Part shown: piece after piece, positions 6,593-13,883 of the stretch | Layout of the letters: the number at the start of each line of letters is the position of its first letter | Position numbering within the stretch: position 1 is the first letter of the stretch | Assembly (NCBI GenBank): GCA_030430345.1 | Contig: JAUIFT010000015.1 | Location: forward strand, 1-14,022 | Source: Calditrichia bacterium | GTDB lineage: Bacteria; Calditrichota; Calditrichia; RBG-13-44-9; J042 | Direction of reading: 5' to 3' | Length of the DNA: 14,022 nucleotides | Translations under genes and position numbers: made by a program | The notes under the pieces: model-generated | Database searches by the model: none | What the model was told of the DNA's origin: nothing | Seen by the model: the letters and a program-made list of their open reading frames with translations, nothing else

Positions 6593-8620
6593 ATGAGACC
6601 CTTTCAGGAGATTTTCCGCAGGACAGTTGCTTTTACTGTTCTTGTATTCGTTGGATTATCCATTTCCGTATGGGCGCAGTTAACCCCGGAAATGATTGTT
6701 GAATTAAATAGTGTTCGGCAGGCCGCCATCTCCCCGGACGGCAAAAGTATCGCTTATGTCCTGAGTGTTCCCCGCACTGCCGAGGAAGCCCCGGGACGCT
6801 CCTATTCCGAAATCTGGCTAACCGATGTGAAAGGTGCCAGTCCGGTACAATACACTGGAAAGCCGGTTAGCGCAAGCAGTGTCAACTGGTCCCCGGACGG
6901 AAAACATCTCTATTTCCTTTCCAAGCAAACCGATCGCAATCCACATGCCCAGGTGTATCGCATGCCGGTTGCCGGTGGCGCCCCTGCCCTGATAACCGAA
7001 TATGAAAATACAGTTAGCAGATATGCGCTTTCTCCTGATGGCAAATGGCTGGCCTTTATTGCGATTCCCGCCAAAACTGCTGAGGCTCTCGCCGCGGAAG
7101 CTGCCGGGCAAGACTGGATCATTCCTGACAGCGATCCAATCAATGCCGGTCTCTGGTTACAAAATCTGGCCAGTGGCGAAGTGCGGCGCTTAACGGATAA
7201 CAGTCATTATGTTCGCAACATCTACTGGTCCCCGGATAACAACACGATTGCCTTCCGCTCTACTGCCACGCCGGCTGTCGATGAAGATTATGTTTTCAGC
7301 AAAATTTCTACGGTCAAAATCAGCAGCGGCGAGGTGCAGCCATTGTGTAAAACCGAAGGTAAGCTTGGCGCGATGGCCTACTCTCCCGATGGCAGCCAAT
7401 TTGCCTTCCTCGGCGCGGTAGACATCAGCGATCCGATTGCACAAAGTCTTTTCGTGGTAGCGGCGAGTGGCGGCACACCAAAAAATCTGATGGAAGGTGC
7501 GGAGAAATCCGGCAGCGCCCTGGCCTGGCTGGACAACGGCAAAATTGCCCTGCTTGCTAACGAAGGCTGTGTGAGCAGCATTGACATTGTCGAAGTTGCC
7601 AGCGGCAAGATGAAGTCTGTTTATAAAGGCACCCCGATTGTTAATAGTATTTCAGTGCACGCGAAGAGTAAATCCTTCGCAGCGGTTGCTCATACTTCCG
7701 CCCATCCTTCGGAAGTATTTACCGGCAGCCTGAAGAATGGCAAGATGAGCAAAATGACCAATCATAATCCGCAACTTGCCAACGTTCGCCTGGCGAAAGA
7801 AGAAGTGATCGAGTGGCAGGGTGCCGATGGCTGGCGAATTGAAGGCGTTCTCACCTACCCGCTTGACTATGAAGCCGGCAAACGCTATCCGCTCGCGCTC
7901 CAAATCCATGGCGGCCCGGAAGGCGTCAGTCAGAACGGCTGGAGCACCCGTCCCACCTATCCGGTGCAGTTGCTGGCAACGAATGGCTATATGGTATTGC
8001 AACCGAATTACCGGGGCAGCGGTGGCCGGGGCGTCGCTTACAGCAAGGCGGATCATGACGATCTTGGCGGGAAAGAATTCGCCGATGTCCTCGCCGGCGT
8101 CGATGCCCTGGTTGATCGCGGTATGGTAAACAACGACCAGGTCTGTACCGGCGGTTGGTCCTATGGTGGTTATTTTTCCGCCTGGGCGGCAACCCGCCAC
8201 AGTCAACGCTTTAAGGCTTCCATGGCGGCAGCCGGGTTGACTAACTGGATCTCATTTTCCGGCACCACGGATATTCCGCACGAGATGGCTCTGGTGCACT
8301 GGAATTCCTACTGGTATCAGCAGCGCGATCTTCATTGGGAGCGTTCCCCGCTGTATCACATCCAGAATGCCCAAACCCCCACGCTGGTTGTCCATGGCAT
8401 GAAGGATGACCGGGTGCATCCGGAGCAAAGCATGCAGCTGTATACTGCCTTGAAGCACAATAATGTCGATACCAAACTGCTATTGTATCCGCGGGAGCCG
8501 CACGGCCTCACCGAGCGCGCCCACATGCTTCATTACATGGATACGCTTATCAAATGGTATAACAAGTATGTAAAAGACGCGGGTAAGGACGAGATGCGTG
8601 CGAAAAAGGTAATTAACTAG
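6593..8620 (+). CDS. Secreted S9 family peptidase (prolyl oligopeptidase / acylaminoacyl-peptidase type)
   Basis: This 675-aa exported serine peptidase should cleave short peptides. A signal peptide (MRPFQEIFRR, then a hydrophobic stretch to SVWAQ at 25-29) precedes a beta-propeller of TolB/WD40-like blades. The blades are marked by repeated SPDG or SPDN turns at 47, 100, 147, 213 and 264, each followed by a strand such as SIAYVLS, HLYFLS, WLAFIA, TIAFRS or QFAFLG. The C-terminal alpha/beta-hydrolase (about 405-665) shows LQIHGGPEG (oxyanion region, 436-444), NYRGSGGRG (472-480) and the nucleophile elbow GGWSYGG with S523. HGMKDDRV supplies D605 and EPHGL supplies H637. The catalytic triad is therefore complete and spaced as in the family. 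GGAGA precedes the ATG by about 8 nt. The gene is divergent from the lipoprotein isoaspartyl peptidase, which suggests a shared role in using extracytoplasmic peptides. A strong palindrome lies 12 bp after the stop codon. Confidence 0.95.
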   Translation: MRPFQEIFRRTVAFTVLVFVGLSISVWAQLTPEMIVELNSVRQAAISPDGKSIAYVLSVPRTAEEAPGRSYSEIWLTDVKGASPVQYTGKPVSASSVNWSPDGKHLYFLSKQTDRNPHAQVYRMPVAGGAPALITEYENTVSRYALSPDGKWLAFIAIPAKTAEALAAEAAGQDWIIPDSDPINAGLWLQNLASGEVRRLTDNSHYVRNIYWSPDNNTIAFRSTATPAVDEDYVFSKISTVKISSGEVQPLCKTEGKLGAMAYSPDGSQFAFLGAVDISDPIAQSLFVVAASGGTPKNLMEGAEKSGSALAWLDNGKIALLANEGCVSSIDIVEVASGKMKSVYKGTPIVNSISVHAKSKSFAAVAHTSAHPSEVFTGSLKNGKMSKMTNHNPQLANVRLAKEEVIEWQGADGWRIEGVLTYPLDYEAGKRYPLALQIHGGPEGVSQNGWSTRPTYPVQLLATNGYMVLQPNYRGSGGRGVAYSKADHDDLGGKEFADVLAGVDALVDRGMVNNDQVCTGGWSYGGYFSAWAATRHSQRFKASMAAAGLTNWISFSGTTDIPHEMALVHWNSYWYQQRDLHWERSPLYHIQNAQTPTLVVHGMKDDRVHPEQSMQLYTALKHNNVDTKLLLYPREPHGLTERAHMLHYMDTLIKWYNKYVKDAGKDEMRAKKVIN

Positions 8621-8632
8621 GTTTACAGAACT

Positions 8633-8720
8633 TGTTATTGCGAGGCGTTATTTACCGAAGCAATCTCATGAGATGCATCTATAAAGAGATCGCTTCGGTA
8701 AATAACGCCTCGCGATGACA
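8633..8720. repeat. 88-bp nested palindrome (REP/MITE-like element) after the peptidase gene
   Basis: Arms 8640-8661 and 8692-8713 are perfect 22-bp inverted repeats. The left arm runs from GCGAGGCGTT to ACCGAAGC. Pairing extends outward to 8633/8720 with two G-U pairs and inward to 8667/8686 with one mismatch, making arms of 35 bp around an 18-nt loop. The loop overlaps a smaller palindrome, AGATGCATCT (8671-8680). The ends resemble the TTGCGAGG...GAAGCAATCTC palindromes that I recall as dispersed intergenic repeats in many bacterial genomes. There is no reading frame inside, no clear target duplication, and no T-run after the stem. It may act as a 3' stabiliser or terminator, or be a non-autonomous mobile repeat. 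It is the main content of the 306-bp gap together with the promoter at 8841. Confidence 0.85.
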
Positions 8721-8840
8721 GATATTCGCATTTCAGTACACCATCAACACATCCTTGCAAGCCGCCTTCCTTTTCTATACATCTGTTTTCCAACACATTC
8801 AATCATCAAACCCCCTTTTTCAAAAAAATTATTTTCCTGC

Positions 8841-8869
8841 TTGAATTTTTTTTGGAACCTTCATATACT
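8841..8869 (+). promoter_or_regulatory. Promoter of the BlaI/M56 operon
   Basis: TTGAAT (8841-8846), a 17-nt spacer and TATACT (8864-8869) form a good sigma70-like promoter. An A/T-rich stretch precedes it, which could be an UP element. The -10 overlaps the first operator dyad, as expected for repression by blocking RNA polymerase. Confidence 0.7.
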
Positions 8870-8895
8870 ACACGCGTAGAACTACACGTGTAATA
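8866..8895 (+). promoter_or_regulatory. Tandem BlaI/MecI-type operators
   Basis: There are two half-overlapping dyads. Operator 1 (8866-8881) reads TACTACACGCGTAGAA and operator 2 (8880-8895) reads AACTACACGTGTAATA. Both fit the known MecI/BlaI pattern TACTACA-nn-TGTAGTA, and their centres are 14 bp apart. The first covers the -10 and the second the start of the transcript. They lie about 30 bp before the BlaI-family gene, so autoregulation is the natural reading. Family knowledge plus direct match; binding is inferred. Confidence 0.8.
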
Positions 8896-8926
8896 TTTAA
8901 AAACGTGACTAAAACCAGGAATTCCG

Positions 8927-9319
8927 ATGCCAAAAGACAAAACATTAAGCGAACTGCAAATGGCGATCATGCGAGTACTTTGGGAACTGCAGGAGGCAAG
9001 CGTCTCGGAAGTGCATAATACCTTGATTCAGCAAAACCGTGAACTGGCGCCAACTACGGTATCCACAATGCTCTCCCGCCTGGAAAAACGCGGCTTGATT
9101 TCCCATCGCACCGAAAGCCGTCAATACATCTACAGCCCGCTGGTATCGGAGACTGAAGTGCGCCGTTCCATGGTCCGGGATCTGGTCGGGAGATTATTCC
9201 AGGGAGATGTTGCCGCAATGGTCAGTCATCTGGTGAAAGAGTCAGATATCGCTGATGATGATCTGGAAAATATCAAATCATTAATTGACGAAAAAGAAAA
9301 TGAGGAGCAGCAAAAATGA
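8927..9319 (+). CDS. BlaI/MecI/CopY-family transcriptional repressor
   Basis: This 130-aa winged-helix repressor begins LSELQMAIMRVLWELQEASVSEV, the first helices of the family. The recognition helix region follows (ELAPTTVSTMLSRLEKRGLI, 38-57) and then the wing with HRTESRQYIYSPLVSE (59-74). The C-terminal helical part (75-130) is the dimerisation domain, where the partner protease normally cuts to inactivate the repressor. Full length is typical (120-130 aa). AGGA lies 8 nt before the ATG. The gene sits directly behind two matching operators and overlaps the M56 peptidase gene by ATGA, the standard arrangement of a BlaI/BlaR1-type switch. No beta-lactamase or copper gene is nearby, so the physiological role is open. 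Confidence 0.95.
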   Translation: MPKDKTLSELQMAIMRVLWELQEASVSEVHNTLIQQNRELAPTTVSTMLSRLEKRGLISHRTESRQYIYSPLVSETEVRRSMVRDLVGRLFQGDVAAMVSHLVKESDIADDDLENIKSLIDEKENEEQQK

Positions 9320-11112
9320 ATGAGTTGCTACTGCCTGTTTTCACTTCAATAAATCCAATTATTCCCGGCTTTGTCACCTGGCTGCTCACTTATGCCATAC
9401 ATAGCACTCTGTTAATTAGCTGTATCTGGTTGGTTACCATGATCCTCAACCCCCGTGATCCCGGATTGAGAAACACCCTTTGGAAAGCAGCGCTGCTTGG
9501 CGCAATTCTCACCACTTCCCTGCAATTATTCAGTGGGCTGGAGCCGGTAGGCGGCAAACACTTATTATCTTCAACAACGGAGATGGATAATAAAGCGGTA
9601 CTCAGCAAACTAAGAGAAACGGCGCAATTAGACGCATCCCTGGCAACTGCTTTGGATTCCTGTAAAACGTCCGCCACCTTCTTTGACAAGTGCACCGTTC
9701 CCAATGCCCCGAAACAAATCCTTAGCAGTAACGGTGTTTTTCAATCCAGCAAAACTGGTGATGTTTTCCAAAGCCAAAGCTGGTCTGCGAAACCGGATGG
9801 GCAAAATGGTGGCAATCACCTCAGCTATTCATTTAGTTTTTCCAGCGACGAAGATGTAAACCAACGCCCGGCAAAACCGAACAAAATTACGATTAAGCGG
9901 CAGGCGATAGATGCTTTCCGGGATCACTCACAGGGAACGAGCCTGAAAATGCATTTACCGGAAATGGCCGAAGTTCTAAGTGATTCGATTTCTGCCCTTG
10001 GCATGTTAATAACAGATTTACCAGAAGATTCCCTTACCGCCAGTGTTGCGCTTTCTTCTTCATATTTTGTTTCTTCCGATTCATTTTCTGGCGGCCGGGC
10101 AAATGCGATTTCCGGAATGCCTAGTCAGCACATTTCTTTGAAAAAACAAAACGGTTTTCATCAGATTACTTTATATGATTTTAGCTGGCTGCATTGGGTA
10201 ACCATTTTCTGGTTGTGCGGCAGCCTCTTTTTTGGCTTTCGCTATTTTCTCACCTGGAAAGCACTTCGCAATTTGTTAAAGGACCGTCAACCATTAACCG
10301 GCGGACCATTATCTACGCTGGCCACTCAGCTGGAAAAAAAGGCCGGACTCAAGCGTCCTGTTCAACTTTCCATATCCGCAAATATCAGCAGCCCGATGGC
10401 GATTTCATCCCGGGAAATATGTATTCCCAGCCGGGCCCTCAATGAACTGAATGCCGAACAGCAGCAAACCATGCTCGCTCATGAGATGGCGCATATTGTT
10501 CGTCGCGATCCGCTCTGGCTCAAATTTGCAGCGATGTTGGATATCCTCTTTTTCTTTCAGCCGCTAAATCGCTTTGCCCGGCGCGGGTATCAGGAGAGCG
10601 CCGAATATCTTTGTGATGACTGGGCGGTGATGCATACCGGACAGCATATCAATCTTGCCCGCTGCCTCACCCAGGTCGCTGAATGGCTAAAACCGGCGGC
10701 GAGCTATCGCTATGCCGCGGCCATGAGCAGCGGTGGCTCTGTGCTAAAACGCCGGGTGGTGCGAATCCTCGATGATTCCCCGCAAACCCGGGATTCCCGG
10801 AAAAAACGCTGGCCGCTGCTGGCCATATTTTCCTTATTGCTGCTGCTCACCTGGTCTGCGCCTTTGGTTTCCGCAGATTTCGTGCAAGGAAATATGTATA
10901 TCTTTATGATGGACAGCGTTAACATCACCGACAATCTGCCTTCGGAAACAGCGCGAAAAATCTGGGTAAATACTGCGGAAGGATCGTTGCAGCCTCTCGG
11001 CAAACAACCGAAACAGTTTAAAGTTAAAGTAAGCAGGCAGGCAACCGTTAATGGTTTTCAACATACATCCGATGGCAAAACAGGATTTGCTTTTAAAACT
11101 ATAACGAACTAA
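9316..11112 (+). CDS. M56 (BlaR1/MecR1-type) membrane zinc metallopeptidase with large loop and no penicillin sensor
   Basis: This 598-aa protein is the likely protease partner of the BlaI repressor. Membrane helices are visible at about 19-43, 54-72, 290-314 and 499-520. The zinc site is LAHEMAHIVRRDPLW with H389, E390 and H393. Downstream, ESAEYLCDDWAV (427-438) probably provides E430 as the third ligand. Both zinc-site features are in the cytosolic part between TM3 and TM4, as in BlaR1. Two things differ from BlaR1/MecR1. A poorly conserved, Ser/Thr-rich segment of about 215 residues (74-289) lies between TM2 and TM3. After TM4 only about 78 residues follow, with no SxxK or penicillin-binding domain. 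The signal is therefore not a beta-lactam through the usual sensor; the loop and the tail are the candidate sensing parts. Translation is coupled to the repressor by the ATGA overlap at 9316-9319. Confidence 0.9.
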   Translation: MNELLLPVFTSINPIIPGFVTWLLTYAIHSTLLISCIWLVTMILNPRDPGLRNTLWKAALLGAILTTSLQLFSGLEPVGGKHLLSSTTEMDNKAVLSKLRETAQLDASLATALDSCKTSATFFDKCTVPNAPKQILSSNGVFQSSKTGDVFQSQSWSAKPDGQNGGNHLSYSFSFSSDEDVNQRPAKPNKITIKRQAIDAFRDHSQGTSLKMHLPEMAEVLSDSISALGMLITDLPEDSLTASVALSSSYFVSSDSFSGGRANAISGMPSQHISLKKQNGFHQITLYDFSWLHWVTIFWLCGSLFFGFRYFLTWKALRNLLKDRQPLTGGPLSTLATQLEKKAGLKRPVQLSISANISSPMAISSREICIPSRALNELNAEQQQTMLAHEMAHIVRRDPLWLKFAAMLDILFFFQPLNRFARRGYQESAEYLCDDWAVMHTGQHINLARCLTQVAEWLKPAASYRYAAAMSSGGSVLKRRVVRILDDSPQTRDSRKKRWPLLAIFSLLLLLTWSAPLVSADFVQGNMYIFMMDSVNITDNLPSETARKIWVNTAEGSLQPLGKQPKQFKVKVSRQATVNGFQHTSDGKTGFAFKTITN

Positions 11113-11422
11113 CACAAACCCACTTGAGGGACGTTCTAGCACTTTATCCTGAGGATGACGCTGATTCACCTTTCTCAGGATAGACAACAGGATAACTACA
11201 CCTTTTTAGCAAAGAATTATTACCGTTATTTATCCGGAGTGGTGTTTTCCAGCCACTGCAACCGGTGAACTATGTACTTGTAAAATTTGATCTAACGATT
11301 CACAAAAAGATTATCGCGAGAAGACCTCCTATGATGCTGCATCTTCCGGGCATCAGGGATAACGCAAAGTCTGACAGATAATTTTTGTCCAAATTCCAAA
11401 CTTATTTCCAAGGAGACGCCCA
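11113..11422 (+). other. 310-bp intergenic region with two hairpins and no gene
   Basis: A perfect 9-bp inverted repeat, TATCCTGAG (11145-11153) and CTCAGGATA (11174-11182), has a 20-nt loop and lies 33 bp after the M56 stop codon. It could end the BlaI/M56 transcript, although there is no T-run. A smaller hairpin, AGTGG (11238-11242) with CCACT (11253-11257), follows and is flanked by CCGG on both sides. No coding frame or convincing promoter was found. AAGGAGA at about 11410-11416 is the ribosome binding site of the next gene. I see no second BlaI-type operator here. Confidence 0.5.
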
Positions 11423-12160
11423 ATGAAATATCTAGCCGTATTATTTGTATTGTTGACAATTAGTATCAGTATTCATGCCCAGAGTTTCGTTCGTCAAAGC
11501 AGCACGGACATGTCGATTGAAGGTGAGCCCTTCCAACTGCCGGAGCTGGGCGCAATTGTTGCCGGCGATGGCGAAAAGGTCAGCTTTTTAGTGGTAATGG
11601 ATGGCGAACGGCGTCCGGAAGGCTACAAAGATGTTGATGCAAAATCGAATGACGAAATATTGATGATGAATGGCAAGCGTATCAAGAAAACCGAGGATTT
11701 AAAGATTGCCTATGAAGCGCTGGCCGTTGGAGAAGTGGTCAAACTAGGCGTTCGGCGGGATGGCAAAATGTTTATTGTCGATTTCCCGAAAATTGATCCG
11801 GCCAATGCGCCGAAAATGCATTTCCAGATTGCCACCAGCGATGGCCCCGGAGGCGACAGTGATATTTTACCACTGCCGGGATTACACATCATTCTCCAGG
11901 GGGAAGATGGCAGCGTTACCGTTGGCGACCTGAAAGGAATGCCCGGCGAGGCGCCGGAAGGTGCCGATTTTCAAAGTGACGATGTTATCATATCCATCAA
12001 CGATACGGCTGTAAAAACGACGGCCGATTTTCAAACGATTTACGCTGCATTGGCGATTGGCGACAAGGTAAAAGTGCAATACAAGAGGGATGGTGAAACG
12101 CTCACTGCCAACTTCAGCAAACCGAAGTCCCCCGGCCGGGTAATGATGCGGCGCCAGTAA
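11423..12160 (+). CDS. Secreted protein with two tandem PDZ-like repeats
   Basis: This 245-aa protein starts behind AAGGAGA and has a signal peptide (MKYLAVLFVLLTISISIHAQ, 1-20). Two PDZ-like repeats can be aligned: about 44-122 and 153-232. Matching parts are NDEILMMNGKRIKKTEDLKI with DDVIISINDTAVKTTADFQT, AYEALAVGEVVKLGVRRDG with IYAALAIGDKVKVQYKRDG, and a final strand FIVDFPK with LTANFSK. This is the second half of a PDZ fold as in DegP/HtrA or CtpA (DxI..(I/V)NG...). No protease domain is attached, so it is likely a periplasmic or surface binding or scaffold protein. The next gene begins 23 bp downstream, so the two are probably co-transcribed. The PDZ call is good; the partner is unknown. 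Confidence 0.85.
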   Translation: MKYLAVLFVLLTISISIHAQSFVRQSSTDMSIEGEPFQLPELGAIVAGDGEKVSFLVVMDGERRPEGYKDVDAKSNDEILMMNGKRIKKTEDLKIAYEALAVGEVVKLGVRRDGKMFIVDFPKIDPANAPKMHFQIATSDGPGGDSDILPLPGLHIILQGEDGSVTVGDLKGMPGEAPEGADFQSDDVIISINDTAVKTTADFQTIYAALAIGDKVKVQYKRDGETLTANFSKPKSPGRVMMRRQ

Positions 12161-12183
12161 TTCATTCTTAACTCTGAAAGTGA

Positions 12184-13686
12184 ATGTATATCATGAAAAC
12201 GAATTATCTACTTATTTTCATTTGCAGCCTTTTCATCAGCGCCTCCCTTTTCGGACAATATGGCACTCCTTTTAATCAACGGGATGATGAATATCGCCTC
12301 CTCGGATTGAAGCGTGCCAAAAGCACCTTCGAAGCAGCGAAGGCAGATCTGGAACGGCAAAAAAGACTGTATGAATCTGAGCTGGTATCTGCGGATGAAC
12401 TGGAAAAAAGCCGGCGGGATTTTGCCGACGCGGAAGTGAATTTTCAGCAATCCCTGCTGGCAGTGCTTTTCGAACAGCAGTATGTCACCGTGGAAAAAGC
12501 CGTTAAATATCAGGGTAAGGACGGGCGGAAATTTGTTCGCCTCACTCTGAAAAATGCCTCCGGCGGCAATGCCGAATACCGCAAGTTGATTAATATTGAT
12601 GATGAATTGTTTAATGCCCTGCAGCCCGATGTCGTCAATAACATCTATGTCTCGCTGCTCAACGATGAGAATGCCATCATCAGCCAGCCGTACGAAGCGA
12701 AAATCGATCAGCTGGTGCATGGCAAACCGACCAATATCGAATTCGAACTGCTGCAGGATCTCGATGCTGTCGTCGTTAACCTGGTCTACGGCAGCGGCAC
12801 GCAGCGCAGCCCGAAAATCTACCTGCAAAAGGATGCCAGTGTGAACAAGGTGCTGGTGCAATCCGAGCAGTTTTCCCAGGAAATCGAACTGGGTAAATCC
12901 GCTGCCTTCGACCTTACCCTGGAACTGTTCAGCGGATTAAATAACACTTTCAAGCTGGAAGTAGTCAACCTGCCCCGGCAGATCAACAGTTACTTTACCG
13001 ATGCTAGCGGCCAGGCACGCCTCAGTCAGTTCAAATTCACGGAATCGACCAATACCCGCAGCGCCCGCTTGATGGTGGATCTCCCCGATCGCCCCACCGA
13101 TGATGTCAGCATGGATCAACCGCTGGTATTCTATGTGCTGGTGATCCCCCAGGAGCAGCGAAAAGCGCTCGGCAACATACGCGGCAGGCAGTGGACGCAG
13201 GCAGAAATTGAAGCACTGAATGTCGGCTTCGTCCGGATGGAAGTGGTGCCGCGCGGCATCGGTGAGCTCTTGGTAAAGGCACCGCAACTTTACTATTCCG
13301 CCGGCACTAGCGAAACAGTCGATGTCCGTCTGGATGTAAAGAACGAGGGTTCGCGCCGCCTCGATAATATCGAAATTGACATCGATCCCCCCTTGAACTG
13401 GGAATGGGCAGTGAATCCCACCATCATTCCCGCGCTGGAGATCGGTCAGGAGAAAACCTTCCAGATTGCCATAACACCGGCGGCGAACATTATTCCCGGC
13501 AAATACGAAATTCGGGCGCGCACCACATCATTTTCCGAGGGCCAGCCCATCAATGGCGAGGACAAAACAATTACCGTGGAGATTTTACCGGAAGCCAATA
13601 TTCTTGGCACAGCGATCATCATTCTCTTGATCATTGGACTGGTCGCCGGCATCGTCATCTTCGGCATCCGCCTCTCCCGAAAATAA
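12184..13686 (+). CDS. Membrane-anchored protein with HlyD-like helical hairpin and NEW3-like domain
   Basis: This 500-aa exported protein has a signal peptide ending near FGQYG. The start may be ATG 12184 or ATG 12193; neither has a strong ribosome binding site, and the second gives a more usual signal peptide (MKTNYLLIF). Residues about 35-100 form two charged helices around LVSADELEKS, very like the coiled-coil hairpin of HlyD/RND membrane-fusion proteins (AKADLERQKRLYESELVSAD). The middle (110-355) is rich in beta-strands and unassigned. Residues about 360-468 (LLVKAPQLYYSAGTSETVD to ITVEILPE) read as a NEW3/Ig-like domain, known from COG1470-type proteins. A single membrane helix (about 472-495) and a short positive tail RLSRK end the protein. 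So the bulk is outside the cytoplasm and anchored by the C-terminus. It lies between the PDZ gene and an ABC ATPase gene, where COG1470-type proteins are often found, suggesting an ABC-linked envelope function. Confidence 0.75.
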   Translation: MYIMKTNYLLIFICSLFISASLFGQYGTPFNQRDDEYRLLGLKRAKSTFEAAKADLERQKRLYESELVSADELEKSRRDFADAEVNFQQSLLAVLFEQQYVTVEKAVKYQGKDGRKFVRLTLKNASGGNAEYRKLINIDDELFNALQPDVVNNIYVSLLNDENAIISQPYEAKIDQLVHGKPTNIEFELLQDLDAVVVNLVYGSGTQRSPKIYLQKDASVNKVLVQSEQFSQEIELGKSAAFDLTLELFSGLNNTFKLEVVNLPRQINSYFTDASGQARLSQFKFTESTNTRSARLMVDLPDRPTDDVSMDQPLVFYVLVIPQEQRKALGNIRGRQWTQAEIEALNVGFVRMEVVPRGIGELLVKAPQLYYSAGTSETVDVRLDVKNEGSRRLDNIEIDIDPPLNWEWAVNPTIIPALEIGQEKTFQIAITPAANIIPGKYEIRARTTSFSEGQPINGEDKTITVEILPEANILGTAIIILLIIGLVAGIVIFGIRLSRK

Positions 13687-13692
13687 GGAAAG

Positions 13693-13865
13693 ATTACCGC
13701 AAGGCGGTTACAAAACTAAACCCGGTACACCTCGAAAATACCGGTTAAAAATTACCGCAAAGCGGTTACAAAACTAAATCCGGTACGCGTCAAAGACGCC
13801 CACCGAGAATACCGCGAAGCGGTTACAAAACTAAATCCGGCACGCGTCAAAGACGCCTGCCGAGA
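13693..13865 (+). repeat. Three tandem 57/58-bp repeats with nested hairpins
   Basis: Copies begin at about 13693, 13751 and 13808. All contain TTACAAAACTAAA. Each has a small hairpin ACCGC-3nt-GCGGT (13696-13708, 13754-13766, 13811-13823). Copies 2 and 3 also have GCGTC-AAA-GACGC (13787-13799 and 13844-13856). Copy 1 is diverged there and instead has CCGGTA...TACCGG. The array fills the gap between the NEW3 gene and the ABC gene and ends about 5 bp before the ABC ribosome binding site. There is no unique spacer, so it is not a CRISPR. Role unknown: it may be a leader regulatory region or simple repeat expansion. Confidence 0.85.
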
Positions 13866-13883
13866 AACCAAGGACAAAAAAAC

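Noticed and set aside
7652..8206. 184-aa open frame on the minus strand
   Set aside because: It is antisense to the catalytic domain of the S9 peptidase, whose triad is complete in the plus frame.
8633..8720. Standard rho-independent terminator or insertion-sequence end
   Set aside because: No T-run follows the stem, there is no transposase, and no target duplication is visible in the flanks; kept as a repeat only.
9316..11112. True BlaR1/MecR1 beta-lactam receptor
   Set aside because: The C-terminal penicillin-binding domain with SxxK is missing; only about 78 residues follow the last membrane helix.
12208..12861. 217-aa open frame on the minus strand
   Set aside because: Antisense to the hairpin/NEW3 gene, without start signals or recognisable motifs; a mirror of the real coding frame.
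13693..13865. CRISPR array
   Set aside because: The units are contiguous and similar over their whole length, with no unique spacers and no cas genes nearby.
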